A stretch of 64,000 bases of DNA. It comes from Sipunculus nudus. Taxonomy: Eukaryota > Annelida > Sipuncula > Golfingiida > Sipunculidae. The stretch spans positions 33,933,676 to 33,997,675 of the forward strand of contig CM049311.1 of assembly GCA_026874595.1 (NCBI GenBank), written 5' to 3'. Numbering within the stretch: the stretch's first letter is position 1; each line of letters begins with the position of its first letter. Below the pieces are notes generated by a model. The model saw nothing but the letters and a program-made list of their open reading frames with translations, searched no databases and was not told the origin of the DNA. This document shows positions 45,923 to 59,100 of the stretch, piece after piece. The translations under genes were made by a program, and so were the position numbers.

Positions 45923-48289
45923 ATGTCAGCTAACAGACTGTCGTGTGTTCTGCTGGTGATACTGACTGCCTGCCCTGCCGGCGGTTGGCTGTGGGGCTGT
46001 GCTGTTGTTCATTGCCTATGGAGTGACTGGGGAAGTTGGGGACGATGCTCGCAAGACTGTGGACATGCAGGCGTTGCTTACAGACATCGTCACGTGATCA
46101 GAGCAGCCAGCTGTGGCGGACGACTATGTTCCGGCAGTCATACTGACGCAAAGTGAGTAAAATTGTTAAAAGTGAAATAAGTTACAAAGCATAGATTTTA
46201 AATAACATAGAATTATTCAAATGCAAACGTTGGTTGAATGATGGTAGTACTTGTTACCAAAACTATGATTACAGATGTCGATCCTCTGCTAAGTAATGCC
46301 ATTATGCAGCGGGACGTCAGTTAGAAGAGACAACAGAGTACAAAATAAGATTCTGTGTGTCATTCACTATTATTATGTTAGTATGAAGGTTTTAATTATT
46401 TGATTTCCTTCATAACATAGACAGTCAGTAGCTCATGTGCGTGGCTGACAATGTCCCAAGATGTGCATGGTAATAAGAAGTCTTTATTGAATATATACAG
46501 TCTCTGCTAATCCCAAGGCGGCCCGTCTCACCTCGAAAAGCGCACAACATAAAGTTGTTGGCACTGCGCAGAATATGACTCGTAAGAGTACGAATCTACT
46601 GTTTAGGGATTGTGGGCGTCACGATCTGACCCCCACAATGCACTGCGGCTCCTACATACACAGATGACGTTGATATAAATATTAATTGCATTGAAGTTGT
46701 TAATGAAGTCCTTTTAAGTACGTTGGATAAGACCTGTTTCCAGGGATATTACATAAACACGGTTTTTTTTTGTGGTAAGGCCGGAACAAGATATATTATG
46801 CAAGCATACGCAAGCATGTGGACAGAAGGTATTTCCTTGAAATATAACAAATATTTATTTCAAAGTTTGAAAATTGAGATAAATAGTCCCGGCCGTTCCT
46901 CTGTATCTATCAGGAAGAGATTTGTTGGAGTGGAAACGACCTCTGGCGAAAGAGGAAAGCTTTGTTCAACATACATGACATATATTCATTAAAGGTCCAA
47001 AAAAATCATTAAATGATTTCACAATTTCGTTGCAATGAGTATTTCTGATGAGGTGACAGAAATATTGTACCTCTAAATTTAGAGCCTGTTATAACTATCT
47101 AAATGACGTCACATAATCTAAATGGTAAGGTTTTGCGAAAGCAAATTAATTTGGCTTCCATTCCATTTTGGGAAATAAAACAGTGTTTACATATTCATGG
47201 ACTATCGTGAATTATCGTATCCTTCAATTATCTTAACAAAGAAAACATATATTACCGTGACATTATTTCCGTGTACACAGAATAATGATAGGTGATACCA
47301 AATGATTAGGTATTAATGCTTTATCTTGTAGGCCGCAATATTCTGCTGATTAAATTTCGAATATCAAATGACCAATTCAGATAATATGTCTACTGAGTGT
47401 GAATCGATTCCTCTTTCTATTTCCAGTACACATCTTAAATATTTAAATTTCGTTCATAAGAGACAATATTGTTTGGCCTAGCCGGATAACTATATATTTT
47501 CTTACTGTTCGTTAATAGTAAAATAATGAACAGAAATATCCGTATTTTATAATTATCGGCCAGAAGCGAGGGGTGAGAAGACGGGAGCAGGTTCATATAT
47601 TGATCTAAATATTTATTCTACGTTGTATTGATAATGTTTTCTTCATGCAAGCAGTGGGCCGTGGGAAGGGTTTACCATAGGAACACCATTAAAACATGCA
47701 GAACTAAAAAACTTAATGTAGCGCAATATATGTCCCATGGTCCTTAGTGAAGCGCAATGTATATCCAAAGACCATATTTAATGTTTATTTATGCTGTTTG
47801 CACGCAGTTCACTTGCCCGTATCCAGACTGATCTGTCTCAGGTCTCTACATAGCGCCACCTATATGCCCTTACTGAATCAAATAGGCCCCTGCCTTTGTT
47901 TATACCAACAAACAAATCAATATTTTATTTTTGGCCTTGTATAGTTTAAATATTTTAAGTAGTAATAGCAGATTTCTTTTACTAATATCGGGTAATAATA
48001 GTGTCTAGGTAGTTAATATTTCATTATACATATCAAAACACTGTTTTTTTTTTTAAGTCTATTAATGCAGACTGAAGCACAAAGACTTATTTCTTTTATT
48101 TTTTATTAATTCATAGTCCAAATATGTGACATGTTTCACCATAGATGCTAAGTGTTCCTATTTTTCCTTGAATTAAAAAAAAAATATGCCGATGTTTTTT
48201 ATATATGGATTGGAAACATACATATACTTATATATAGTCTACTCCCGTTTATTCGCCGATTAACATATAAATTTTATACTTCTTAATAT

Positions 48290-48331
<42 letters not shown>

Positions 48332-50259
48332 TATATATATATATATAGATATATATATAATAATTTATCCTGTGTAATAAGACCACCCAAGGGACTGGAC
48401 AAAAATGGTCTTTATTCACACGTAGTTTTATTAGATAGGTCAGTTATAACCCATGTGAATGCTGTTGGTCAACTCAAGGCCGGTCTTAATAGACAGGTCA
48501 TATTTAAGCATTATTAGATAGGTGGTGTTTCAGACATGTTCCACTGTATAAATACAGGGCTTGCAGCCGCGTGTGTCACAACGGCGGTACATTAACAGCA
48601 AGCGGTTGCAGTTGTCCGTCCCCTTACCATGGTGCTTGCTGCCAGGACTGTCACAAGCAGGACTGCACGTGGGGGTCCTGGGGTCGTTGGGGACAGTGCA
48701 GCCAGCCGTGTGGATCAGGCGGAACCCGGACCAGAACCAGACAGGTGGTGACGAAACGACAGTGCGGGGGAGCCGCGTGTCACCATGGAGACCGGGAACA
48801 CAAGGGGTGCAACGACTTCTGTGATAATGGCGGCACGCCTCTGTACTACGGCTGTCGGTGTCGGCCGGGCTTCTACGGAATATGCTGTACTTACTCTAAT
48901 GCTCTCACAGGTAAACCATTTGAATATATATTTGGTACCGGTATATCCATTTTTGGTGGTGATCTCTTTTATGGAGCACCTCAATATATGAACGCATGAA
49001 CATGAGCTGAATAAAATCATATAAATTTTAGTGATCAGTTACACAATATATCTGCATAAAATTAGAAGGTTGTATGAGGTCAGAACCCAGGGACAAAAAC
49101 CTGCCATCCTCTTCCATAGTGATTCATGTTGGGTCACTAATAACTGCATATACGCGGCGTTTATGTATCCAGGATCGCACAGCGTAGCACAGGGCGAGAG
49201 CACGGGAGCTAGGGCTATAGCAAAGTCAGTTTCTAATTTTGGGGGGGAAATTTGATATCAACATTTTGCAAGATTTTTACTACAAAGCGCCAATTAGTTT
49301 CATCCGCTAAACTGTAACTAATCCAAGTAATAAATGTATATAAATAGTCCTAGATAAACTTAGCTAAGGTAAACTTATTCTAGACGTAACCTTTTTAGAG
49401 ACCATTTCAGCGAAGCTAACGGATGAAAAATCACCTGCCCATACGTGCACAACCTGTGCAAATGGTGGCACCCGCCGCGTCCATGGATGTCAGTGTACCC
49501 CGGATTACTATGGAAACTGCTGTGATCACCCGGTGTTTGGCGGTTAGTGTATGTTTTCTATAATTAGTAAATTAAAATATGCGACTTTCATTTCATAGGA
49601 GAAATAACCATGTTAATTTAAATTATACAATGAAAATGTACAATATAATTCTAATAATATTGCCTTCTTTCGCTGATCGTCCACTTATAGCTTTCATAAT
49701 CCATTACCAAACTTATCTCACTCGCATTTACCTGTACTTGGGAGAATATAGAACGTTTCACCTGTCAATCATGGAAATTAGATTTTCAAGTCTGTTGAGC
49801 GCGCGATGTTATATGCTTAACGTGATGAAAGTATCAGCCATGCGTGATGTAAATTTTACGGTTGAATGTTTTCGAATGGGCGGAAAACAATCGCTGCATG
49901 TGAATTAGCAATTCCAAATAAATTTATGAACACAACAATCTAGCCTAGTCGGTAAGTTTTTGGTGTAGCTGTATGCCAATATTTAGGACAGGTAGAGCCA
50001 TCTCGCGGCAAGGTTTACAACCAATTAATAAATATGAAACAATTTAACAGTACTCACATGCAAAGTATTTGAAAGCAGAACTTTACAACCAATTATTGTG
50101 CCGTCATATTCTTCCAGCTTTTGGTATGACTATGAGCCATCGCAAAGTTCCTGACTCAGTTATGTATACTCAGGCATTGAATTACTTTTTTTTATCTTTA
50201 CATGTCAGAGTGGCATACATTATTAAAATGGCCTCCTAGGTCTATAATTATATATATAT

Positions 50260-50328
<69 letters not shown>

Positions 50329-50583
50329 TCTACTCAGAGAGAATGCTTTCACTTTGCTCGCATACATCGTTTGCTACAGCTACTGCTGGCCTCTGTCCGA
50401 CTCGAAGAAGAAGTCATAATATAAAAGATTATAGGTTTTGTCCATTATACATCAATATTTTATAACGAAACATCCCTTATACGGGATGTTTCGTTTTTTT
50501 TTTTTTTTTTTTTGTTTTTTTTTTGCAGTTGGGCTGTGACATATCCATCTTTGATGTGTGTGTATATATAATTATATATATAT

Positions 50584-50631
<48 letters not shown>

Positions 50632-50781
50632 CATATTAAGTGAATCTTGTGTCATAACACCATCCAAGGGAACGGCCAAAAGTGATATTAATTCTCGGTG
50701 GTCTTATTAGACAGGTCAGCTATACCCAGTGTGAATGCTTTCGGTTCACTCTAGGGTGGTCATTCAGACAGGTTGCACTAT

Positions 50782-50831
<50 letters not shown>

Positions 50832-51175
50832 ATATATATATATATATATATCTGTGTGTGTTTATTTGATTATTTATTACAGGGGAAAGTGGCAGACCGA
50901 CGACTGTTGCGAATCCAGGTTTGTTTATTGGAGGTTCCTTTCTGATGTTGGGTTTTGTGGCTGGACTTTCTGCTTTGGGCTGCTATTGTTCAAACCGAGT
51001 TGCGAAGAGTTCAAGGGTTTCCTTGGAAATGACCGAAGACAGATCGCGTCGTTACGAAACGAGATTTCCTCAGATCAATGAAACACAAGACATATGGTCC
51101 ATGGATCGTAAAATGCCATTACCGAGCTCCAACTTTGGCCAAGGATCGCTTAACGCCTCCGTCAGCCACTTTTAA
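45923..51175 (+). CDS. Single-pass membrane protein with TSP1 and EGF-like modules (4 exons)
   Basis: Exons 45923-46152, 48567-48910, 49399-49542 and 50883-51175 join in phase and total 1011 nt (336 residues). Start at MSANRLSCVLLVILTAC, a clear signal peptide (1 to ~25). TSP1 repeat 1 is about 31-76 ('WSDWGSWGRCSQDCG'). A short EGF-like module with a double Cys ('CHNGGTLTASGCSCPS', 'GACC') is 80-105. TSP1 repeat 2 is about 110-160 ('WGSWGRWGQCSQPCG'). Two more double-Cys EGF modules lie at about 162-184 and 208-233. The membrane helix is about 252-274 ('LFIGGSFLMLGFVAGLSALG'), with a ~60-residue cytoplasmic tail. TSP1 modules commonly bind glycans or matrix. I do not recognise a named orthologue. 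The first TSP1 lacks a Cys pair seen in the second. Confidence 0.85.
48293..48358. repeat. (TA)n microsatellite
   Basis: TA repeats with two GATA interruptions. Confidence 0.9.
48360..48515 (+). repeat. (TA)n-linked dispersed repeat, copy 1
   Basis: It shares with 50636-50785 the blocks 'tgtgt.ataa.acca.ccaaggga', 'ttattaga.aggtcag.tata', 'tgtgaatgct' and 'agacaggt'. Both copies directly follow a (TA)n tract in introns of the same gene. Confidence 0.7.
50248..50326. repeat. (TA)n microsatellite
   Basis: About 38 TA units with one AATA break. Confidence 0.95.
50464..50513 (+). repeat. 13-bp perfect hairpin followed by a T run
   Basis: aacgaaacatccc (50464-50476) and gggatgtttcgtt (50483-50495) flank a six-base loop. 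More than 18 T residues follow. Confidence 0.85.
50568..50626. repeat. (TA)n/(CT)n compound microsatellite
   Basis: TA units, then about ten CT units, then TA units. Confidence 0.9.
50636..50785 (+). repeat. (TA)n-linked dispersed repeat, copy 2
   Basis: Diverged homologue of 48360-48515, flanked on both sides by TA tracts. Confidence 0.7.
50782..50851. repeat. (TA)n microsatellite
   Basis: TA units ending about 30 bp before the last exon's acceptor. Confidence 0.9.
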
Positions 51176-54100
51176 TAGTAACCGGATGCTGAACTGATGC
51201 TCACAAAGCGTACACATCCATATGTATATAATGCGGATAGACCTGCCTGGTCATTAGTAATTATATTTGTTATTTAAATACTTCATATTCGCGAGGCTGA
51301 AATTTCGCGATTTCTTCATTTTTTTAAGATTTGCGAGGGTTTCATTTTCGCGATGGCACCAGAATCTATGAAATCGAAGTACATTTCCGTTGTAGTCATG
51401 TCTTATGACCTGTATCCTGTTTTGACAATTTTTATTACGTGTTTGTATGAGAAAGTTGCTATACCATCCACAGATTATGTTGTTGATAAACAAATCATCT
51501 TTTCAGAGGTATGATAACTTATCAATTTGTGCATATGCATCATACCCTATTGTTCATCGTCGATAAAAGGGCTGCTTATTCCCAAGGGTTTCATATTCGC
51601 GATTATATCCCATTCGCGAATATATCGAAAAGAAAACCCTTGGTAGAGGTAACCGACACAATAACATAAAGATTTGCCGCCAGATGGCAGAACCTACGTT
51701 CATTTCAAACGTATTTTACCATAAAGTGACTGTAAAACGCGCAAACTGGGTTAGTTTACAATTTGATGAACAGTAAATATTTTTGTTTTGGAAGTGATAC
51801 ATAGCACTGATTCGATATTTGTATCCATTTCCTCAAAATAAATACATAAGAACACTGTTCATTATTTGTTCACATCATACTCATGCTTACATGTTTATTG
51901 ATCTGTTCCTCTAATCCAACTCTAAAAGTATGTTACTTTTTCTCCAATTTTGTGCGTAAGTTGTACTTATCCGCTAATGATTCTTGTTCTATTTCTTGAC
52001 TTACTATACATGACCACCAGTATTCTGGTGATGTTTCCATATTTAGTGAATATTTTCTATCTTTTCAATGACTTGGTGAAGATAACCGTCAATTTAAAAG
52101 CTAGCTTAACTAAGTGCAAGAATTTCATTCCGGTTTCGGACAACGTGACAAGGCAGAGACAGGTTCGATCTACCGTTCCTGCGCTCTACCCCTGGACGCA
52201 GAAGCTGGTACATGAAATTAGGTTTGTCATAGAATAGATATGAGCTTACTAAGGTCACACAGCAAAAAAAAATTAATATGCGGACTCTAGGAACAAGTTC
52301 ACAGACCAAGCGGGAGAGACAAATCTGTGAGAAGCATTTAAAGTATTCCCAAATTGATTAAAATAGTACGTATAAATTAGACAAATTTAAATGACCAATA
52401 AATAAAAACTTTATTTGGTACAGACTGAGAGACTTTAATTATTGAGCAATAACTTAAGTTAAACCATGACACATAATTAGGTACCAACATGACCCTAAAA
52501 GAAACAAAAATACACGAAGACAAAATAACTGCCAGTAACAGAGTTTATAAGAACATCTTATTAAGTATGCACGTATTATATTATGAATTTCTCTGCTTGA
52601 ACTTTCTCTTTATGACCATGTTATCTTGCCTTAAGAGGAATGAGAATAACCACATTCAAAACCAAACACAATGGAACTATAATACATATTTATGACATAC
52701 CGATCCCTAAAGGTGTTGGAGTGGAGGCGAGCTTCCATCATAACACCACAAATTGCCAATTGGGGATGCAAGAATCGGCTGCAAGTATCTCATTAGATCA
52801 AAATCGTGGTGATCGTGCCATGCAAAAATTTTAAACCTCCTTAATCATTTGCCACGTTCATGCCTGTTTTTAAGGCATCGTTAGAGCGTACTAGTTAGGT
52901 GAAGTAGAACCATGGCAGAGTAACAGAGCGTGTTGAGAGTATGGAAGAACGTGAAAGAGTATGAGAGAACCAAATGGAGTGTTGCGGGCTAATCGTAATA
53001 CAGCGTAGTAAAATATCTCTGTTTCCTCTGTGGAGTGACTGTACAAACTGATGAAATGCAAAGTCTACTTCCTTTTTATACCGATCTTGTCTCAATCGTG
53101 CTTAATCGCCCTCCGATAGCTGAACAGAAAACAACAAAAGGTAATAGAACTTCCCGAACGTAAGGGAACGTAAGCAAGTGTAATAGATCGTAGATCCATT
53201 TCATGATGATCGTAAAAGATCGCAACGGATCGTCATAGAATCGTAACAGATTTTCATAGAATGGGAAGGGATCGGTTATCCAATCGTGGTCGATCTTGTC
53301 CAGGATTCTAAGAAGATGTGTTATATCGTATTAAAGACTGGAAAAATTTAAACACTAAGTTCCACGATCATGAAGATCTACAACGATCCTTGGTTCACAT
53401 GGGATCAACATATTCGTGGCCTAGTGTAAACGCAGCTGAAAGAATGGTTACAACGATATCGATGCAATACAGTGATAGCCGTTGCAGTGTATTTGCCCGT
53501 ATTACTTGTGTCACCACTCAGCAGACCTCCACCTACAATTAACATGCCTACTGACCGATGTATTCACGGCAGTATATAATTGATTGTACCAAAATCTTTG
53601 AGTTTAAAACAATGAAGGTTCAAAACTATGTTAAAATTCAATATTGACTTAGGAATTATATTTGTGTTATAAATCCTATGTTTAAGGCAAAGATGGCTTC
53701 ACTGGTTTATATACACATTAATCTGCCACAATAGCTATTGGTCAATTTGAATAAAATGGACAATTGCATGCAATGAATTCATATTATATAATTTATGATA
53801 TAAAATAATATTAAAAGTTGGAATCATTTAATATTCAAACTTTGTCCACTGCCATCCATGAGCCCAACATTAATTCTTCCAATGTATAGTAACGAGGGGT
53901 GAGGCCATAACTGTAGTGATTGTGATTGTTTACGTGTGCATAATCCAAGGCCAACTGGCAAACTAAAATACGTTCGAACGCCTTGGTCGCTTCTGCCACC
54001 TACCAGTTATCATGAGAACTAACAAAGATAGCCGATTGCGGGCCCACTCGAAAATTCGAAATTGGTTTCGGTTCCGGGACACCTTTCACTTTATAATTGC

Positions 54101-55690
54101 GAAACCAACTCTGGCTTTGCAGAAATTGTAAATCTATCACCTTTTATTTTCTGCGAGACAAAGGTTTTGAAAAAAATAAGGTATTAGTCTTCAGTAAAGG
54201 TTAATTTTAAACCAGGTTTAGATATTTAATTATTCCTAATTTTATCAGAAATAGAACCAATGTCTATAAATATAATTATTTATATATTTCATTTCCAATA
54301 TATACATTACATTTCTTTGAATATCAGGGGGATGATTACATTGAACATCCCCCTTGCATGTATATATCCCCAATCCACCTGTATTGACGTCCCGGCCACG
54401 AATCGGCTGGTATCAATCAGTAAAGGCGGGAGGTCGAGGTAAATGCTTGAGTCGTTATAAGTTATTTACTATTCCGATGAAAGAGACATAATCAGGAACA
54501 ATATAATGCCTATTCGTTCACACTATCAGTTTAGTTTTGCTTTATATAAACGTTTAACAGCAAAACCATCCCGGCACACTGTCTCAGTACTTCCGATACG
54601 GCCAGCGCTGTTTTAGTGTTTTACACTTTGTTATGGTCGTGCGTTGTGAGTAAACACAATTCTCCAGTTTAAAGTTTACCATTACAAGGCCGCGCATCAG
54701 ATCCCATACAAGTATTATTTAAACTAGTCAATACATATACGTGGACCACCATGTCCTCTGATATATCTCTGCTTAATGGACATTATGGTCCATAGGCCGA
54801 ATGTAAAATTATTGAACTTGTCGCAAATGATGTGTACGATGGGTCTATTGGCCATAGCTGAAATAACACGAACGGAGCAATCCCGTGTATCCGGTCCAGA
54901 AAAAAAGCAAGACGCGCGCTGTTTAGCCGAGAACGTGTATTACATGGTATTGGCCAAGTCAGGGCATCTCCTGTTTGACAGGTTTTGTGGCTCGTGTTGT
55001 GCCTGGGCCATACACAGTAATTACACACAGTCCAACACGCTTGTGATCGCGCCCGGTCCACTGTTTTTAACACTCTTGTCAGGAGTAAGCCTACGGACGG
55101 TTTTAGGGCAATATTTTTGGTACCAATTTATTTCAAAGACCCATTTCTCGTGTTAATTCAACATGCTTAATAGGTGATTGTGCTCCTTTAAGGAATTTGT
55201 TTTAATAAACAAGATCTCCTTCCAAAGGTAAAGAATCCTTTTGAAAATGTACACTCATGTTGCCAGTGCACGGTATTTTCCGGTGTTAAACATATAATTT
55301 TCCTTTACCTAGTTTTGATCCGTCCTAAGGGTAGGTTTCAGCGTCAACGGCACGTTCAGTATGTTACCAGGACCTATCTTAAGCTGTGCCTTTTGTAAGC
55401 CAGGCATGAAATTTAGCAGTGAATCCATCAGAATTGCCTTAAATCTTATAAAATACAAAATACTAAGCAATTGATCACCAATGCAATACTGCTACTCTTA
55501 CCGTATAAAAAGGAAGAAAACTTTAAGGGGGTCTATAAAAACAGCCTCTGCTGCTTATTAACTTCCATTTTATTTATAGCTAGAGCTCTTGATTCCCCAG
55601 GTGAACGTCTTATTTAGGCGACGTAACGGTACCATATCGATTTAATAAATGATTTCATGCTAAGTATAAGTTATTCTATTTATTCCATTT
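51176..55690. other. Intergenic, no gene found
   Basis: It begins with the 3' UTR of the TSP1/EGF gene. Near 51290-51630 there is a 'ttcgcga'-rich stretch with an imperfect hairpin ('cccaagggtttcatattcgc' against 'tcgcgaatata', then 'aaacccttgg'), probably a small repeat element. About 52910-53300 has loose short repeats (gatcgta, gagagt). A 126-codon open frame at 54776-55156 has no recognisable domain or splice context. Confidence 0.55.
51837..51842 (+). terminator. AATAAA polyadenylation signal, TSP1/EGF gene
   Basis: First clear AATAAA downstream, about 660 bp after the stop codon. The assignment is tentative. Confidence 0.35.
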
Positions 55691-55698
55691 TAATCAGA

Positions 55699-55776
55699 TT
55701 GAGCTTGGAAAGTCGGGGGGTAAAACGCTCGGCTCTCTCCTCTGGCGACCCGGGTTCGATCCCCGGCGTGGCTATG
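55699..55776 (+). mobile_element. tRNA-derived SINE head
   Basis: It contains a perfect RNA polymerase III B box (ggttcgatccc, 55753-55763) within a good T-arm: ccggg, seven-base loop, cccgg. It is preceded by 'acgctcggctctctcctctg', then 'gcgacc', a wording typical of tRNA-headed SINEs. The A-box region is distorted and the acceptor stem does not pair, so it is not a functional tRNA gene. Confidence 0.65.
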
Positions 55777-56111
55777 AGGGTGGGTTGTAATTGGTTTAAA
55801 CAATATTTTTATTGCAAAACAAAGCAATGAGGATTGGAAAACAGGGCACAGCCCTATATCAATTCCTCTCCTCCATCAATATGTTATTAAATAATCCTCT
55901 GTATGAAACACATTTACATTGTTACATTATGCTGTTGATACATGGATTACGTAATATGGCATACAACTGACATAAATATGTTAATCTATATTTACACCTG
56001 AGCAATACAAGCAAAGACTAAACAAGATAAAATAAATTATTTACAATTGGAGAACAATACCTTATATAATTTATATAATTTACTAACCTCTAATATTTCC
56101 CAAATTCAAAT

Positions 56112-59100
56112 TTACTTAAAACGTTTAGTTGCCACTATAAACCGCTGTATATTATCAAAAAGTTCACAATTCTCTGTTACAGACAGATTATTGCTTCCAT
56201 GTAGTAAGATATATTCACTTCTGTACTGCATTGATACCTTCGTAAAGAGTTCTTCTCTCATATTCACATAAAGGGGGCAATACAAAAAATAGTGCTCAGG
56301 GGTCTCTACCGCGAGACCACAAGAGCAAAGCGGATTTTCTAAACAATGGTTTTTAAATAAATGCCCATTCAGGGAGCTGTGACCAAGACGCATTCTTGTA
56401 TGATGTATTTGTGCCTGTCGGTTACCCATGTACTGACTGTAATATTTGGGGGGCTTCTGCAAATTTCTTTCTAAATTTTTCCTGAAAATTGAGACGGATG
56501 GGCTGTTTCTTGTAATTGGATCTAACGTATTCCACAAACAAGTCGTTGATAAAAGGAAACTGTTTTGCCGTAAAGACGTACGAGCTGCTGGCGGACGCAG
56601 ATTATACTTGTTACGCAATTCATATCCATTGCTTCCAACCTCATCAGGTAATAAGTCGCACATATATGGTGGTGCCAACCCATTTACCATTTTATAGAAC
56701 AAAATAAGCTTTTTAATACTCCGTCTCTCACTTAGTAGTTGCCATCCTGTTTCTTTGTAAATTAAATTGTGACTGGTGCCCTTTATTGCACCAGTCACTA
56801 TTCTCGCGGCACTCAGTTGAACTGATTCAATTTGACGTACTAGAGCCTCATTGCACCCATCCCACAGTTCACAAGCATATTCTAAGACAGGCCTAATAAA
56901 AGAGAGATACAAAATTTCCAAAGCATTCCTATCTAGTCTATACATAAGTGATCTCATGACATCTATTCGCCTACTGGCTTTTTCGCAAATATAATTTATG
57001 TGATCTTTCCACGTGCAACGTTCGTTTAAAATAACACCCAAATGTTTATGATTCGACACCGATAGAAGCGGCTGTCCTAGCATTGATACAGGCGGTATTG
57101 TTACAGTTCTCCTGGTGAAAGTTAACATTTCTGTTTTTCGAGGATTAAATGTGACGAACCATTTCTCAGCCCATTTCTCAATAGATAACAAATCATTGGT
57201 TAGGCTCTTAGACATACTTTCCATGTTTCTCCCTACATTAAATATTGAAGCGTCATCCGCATACAGTCGGATGTTGGTGTTTACACATTCTACCATATCA
57301 TTGAAATATACTAAGAACAGCAGCGGGCCCAGTATTGAGCCCTGTGGGACGCCAGCTGGAACATGCATGCAGGATGAGGAATGACCATTTATCACTACTC
57401 TTTGCATTCTGTTATACAAATAATCAGAAAACCATTTAAGTAAATTACCTTGAACACCCATTTTACTTAGTTTAAATATAAGGCCCTCGTGCCATACCCT
57501 GTCGAATGCATTTGATGCGTCCAAAGATATAAATATAGTTTCATTTTCCGAATCAACGGCTCTGGTTATAATGTCATAAATCTCACATAGTTGATAAGTA
57601 CAAGAATCGCCCGGCCTGTATGCTGACTGGACTGATGTTAATCTGTTATTCCTTTGCATAAAGTTGAACACATACTTAAACACACATCGCTCAAATACTT
57701 TGCTTACACAATTAATTAATGAAACTGGTCTATAGTTACTCATATCCTGTTTACAACCCTTTTTATAAAGTGGTATAACATTGGAAAGTTTCCATTTACT
57801 TGGAAAGTTTGCGCTTTGGAGAGACCAATTGAATATTCGTGTTAAATTCTTAGTTATAGAACTTGCAGTCATCTTGAGCATGCGCTGTGTGATGCCGTCT
57901 GGTCCACAGGCCTTATTTACATCAAGACACATTAAAATATCAGAGACATCTTGTTCTGTAATGGTAATATTACATAACATTTCATCAGCATCATGGCTTT
58001 GTGATGAAAAAAGGCTTGTCGTCGGGTCAAGAGTTGATTTCTCAACAAAATATTGATTAAAGCATTCAGCTTTTTCAATGTCGTCAGCGACCACAACGTC
58101 ACCAACAACAAGTGGTGGTATTGTATTCAGAGTTGACGCCTGCCTTAAATGAGATTTTATCAGTTTCCACCAAACTTTTGAAGGAACAGAACCGGGAGAG
58201 TTAATTTTACCATCTAGATTACGATAATAATTATATTTCGCTAACCTTACTTGCTCAATGACCATATTGCGTGTTTGTCTAAACAGGGCCCAATGTTCTG
58301 ATTTATTTGTCCTTTTTGCCCTTGCGTGTAATCTATTTCTCTTTCTGATGTAGCGTCTCAGATTACTTGTGAACCATGGTTTGTCAGACGGTCTAATTGT
58401 TACATTTTTATTTGGAATGTTCCTACTGACAGCGTTTATAAAGTTATTTGTCCAGCTGTCTACTGCAATATTTATATCTTGCGTTTCGTCCACATTATAA
58501 TCAGCTAGTTCTGTGTTAAGGCCGTGTATGTCAGCATTGTCATACTTATAAATTTTCCTTACATAACTTCTGTCTTTTTTTATCTTTACGTTAAGTTTCA
58601 TACGTACAGGATGATGGTCACTGCAAAAAGGAGGAGACGTGCCTGCTTCAATCACCAGATCGGGGCACGTGGTTGCTATCATGTCTATACACGTAGCAGT
58701 ATATTCTGTTATCCTGGTGGGTTCCTTTATTAAATTAGTAAAACCGAATGCTGACAATATGCGTTTAAGAGGAACACTATAACTGGTATTTAACAAATCA
58801 ACATTAAAATCTCCTAAAATGATGATGCCCCCAATATTAGTCTCTTTAGCTAATTCAAGAGACGACTCTAGCCGATTCCAATAGTCAACCCTTTCATTTG
58901 GCGGCCTATAAAATACCCCTATTAAAAAATGTGCAGCACAGTGCAGTTCAACCCACACACATTCAACCCCGTTAACTTCTAGGTCTTGTCTTCGTTTTAT
59001 TGGCACCTAACAAGCCGCATAAATTGCCACACCACCTCCCCTGCTAGTTTCGCGATCGCATCGTAGCGGTTCTTGGAACCCATTCATTACTATTTGAGAG

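Larger units (their letters stand above)
46153..48566. other. Intron 1 of the TSP1/EGF gene
   Basis: 2.4 kb. It holds a (TA)n tract and a (TA)n-linked dispersed repeat near its 3' end. I see no extra exon; the 60-90-codon frames in it have no domain or splice support. Confidence 0.6.

Noticed and set aside
50202-51081. Tyr/Ile-rich open frames over TA tracts
   Set aside because: They are translations of (TA)n. Only the last exon from 50883 has real coding features.
54776-55156. 126-codon open frame as a gene
   Set aside because: No domain, signal peptide or splice context is visible, and the minus strand has an overlapping open frame of similar length.
55699-55776. A functional tRNA gene
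   Set aside because: Only the T-arm and B box are good. The A box is distorted, and no acceptor stem or anticodon arm pairs properly.
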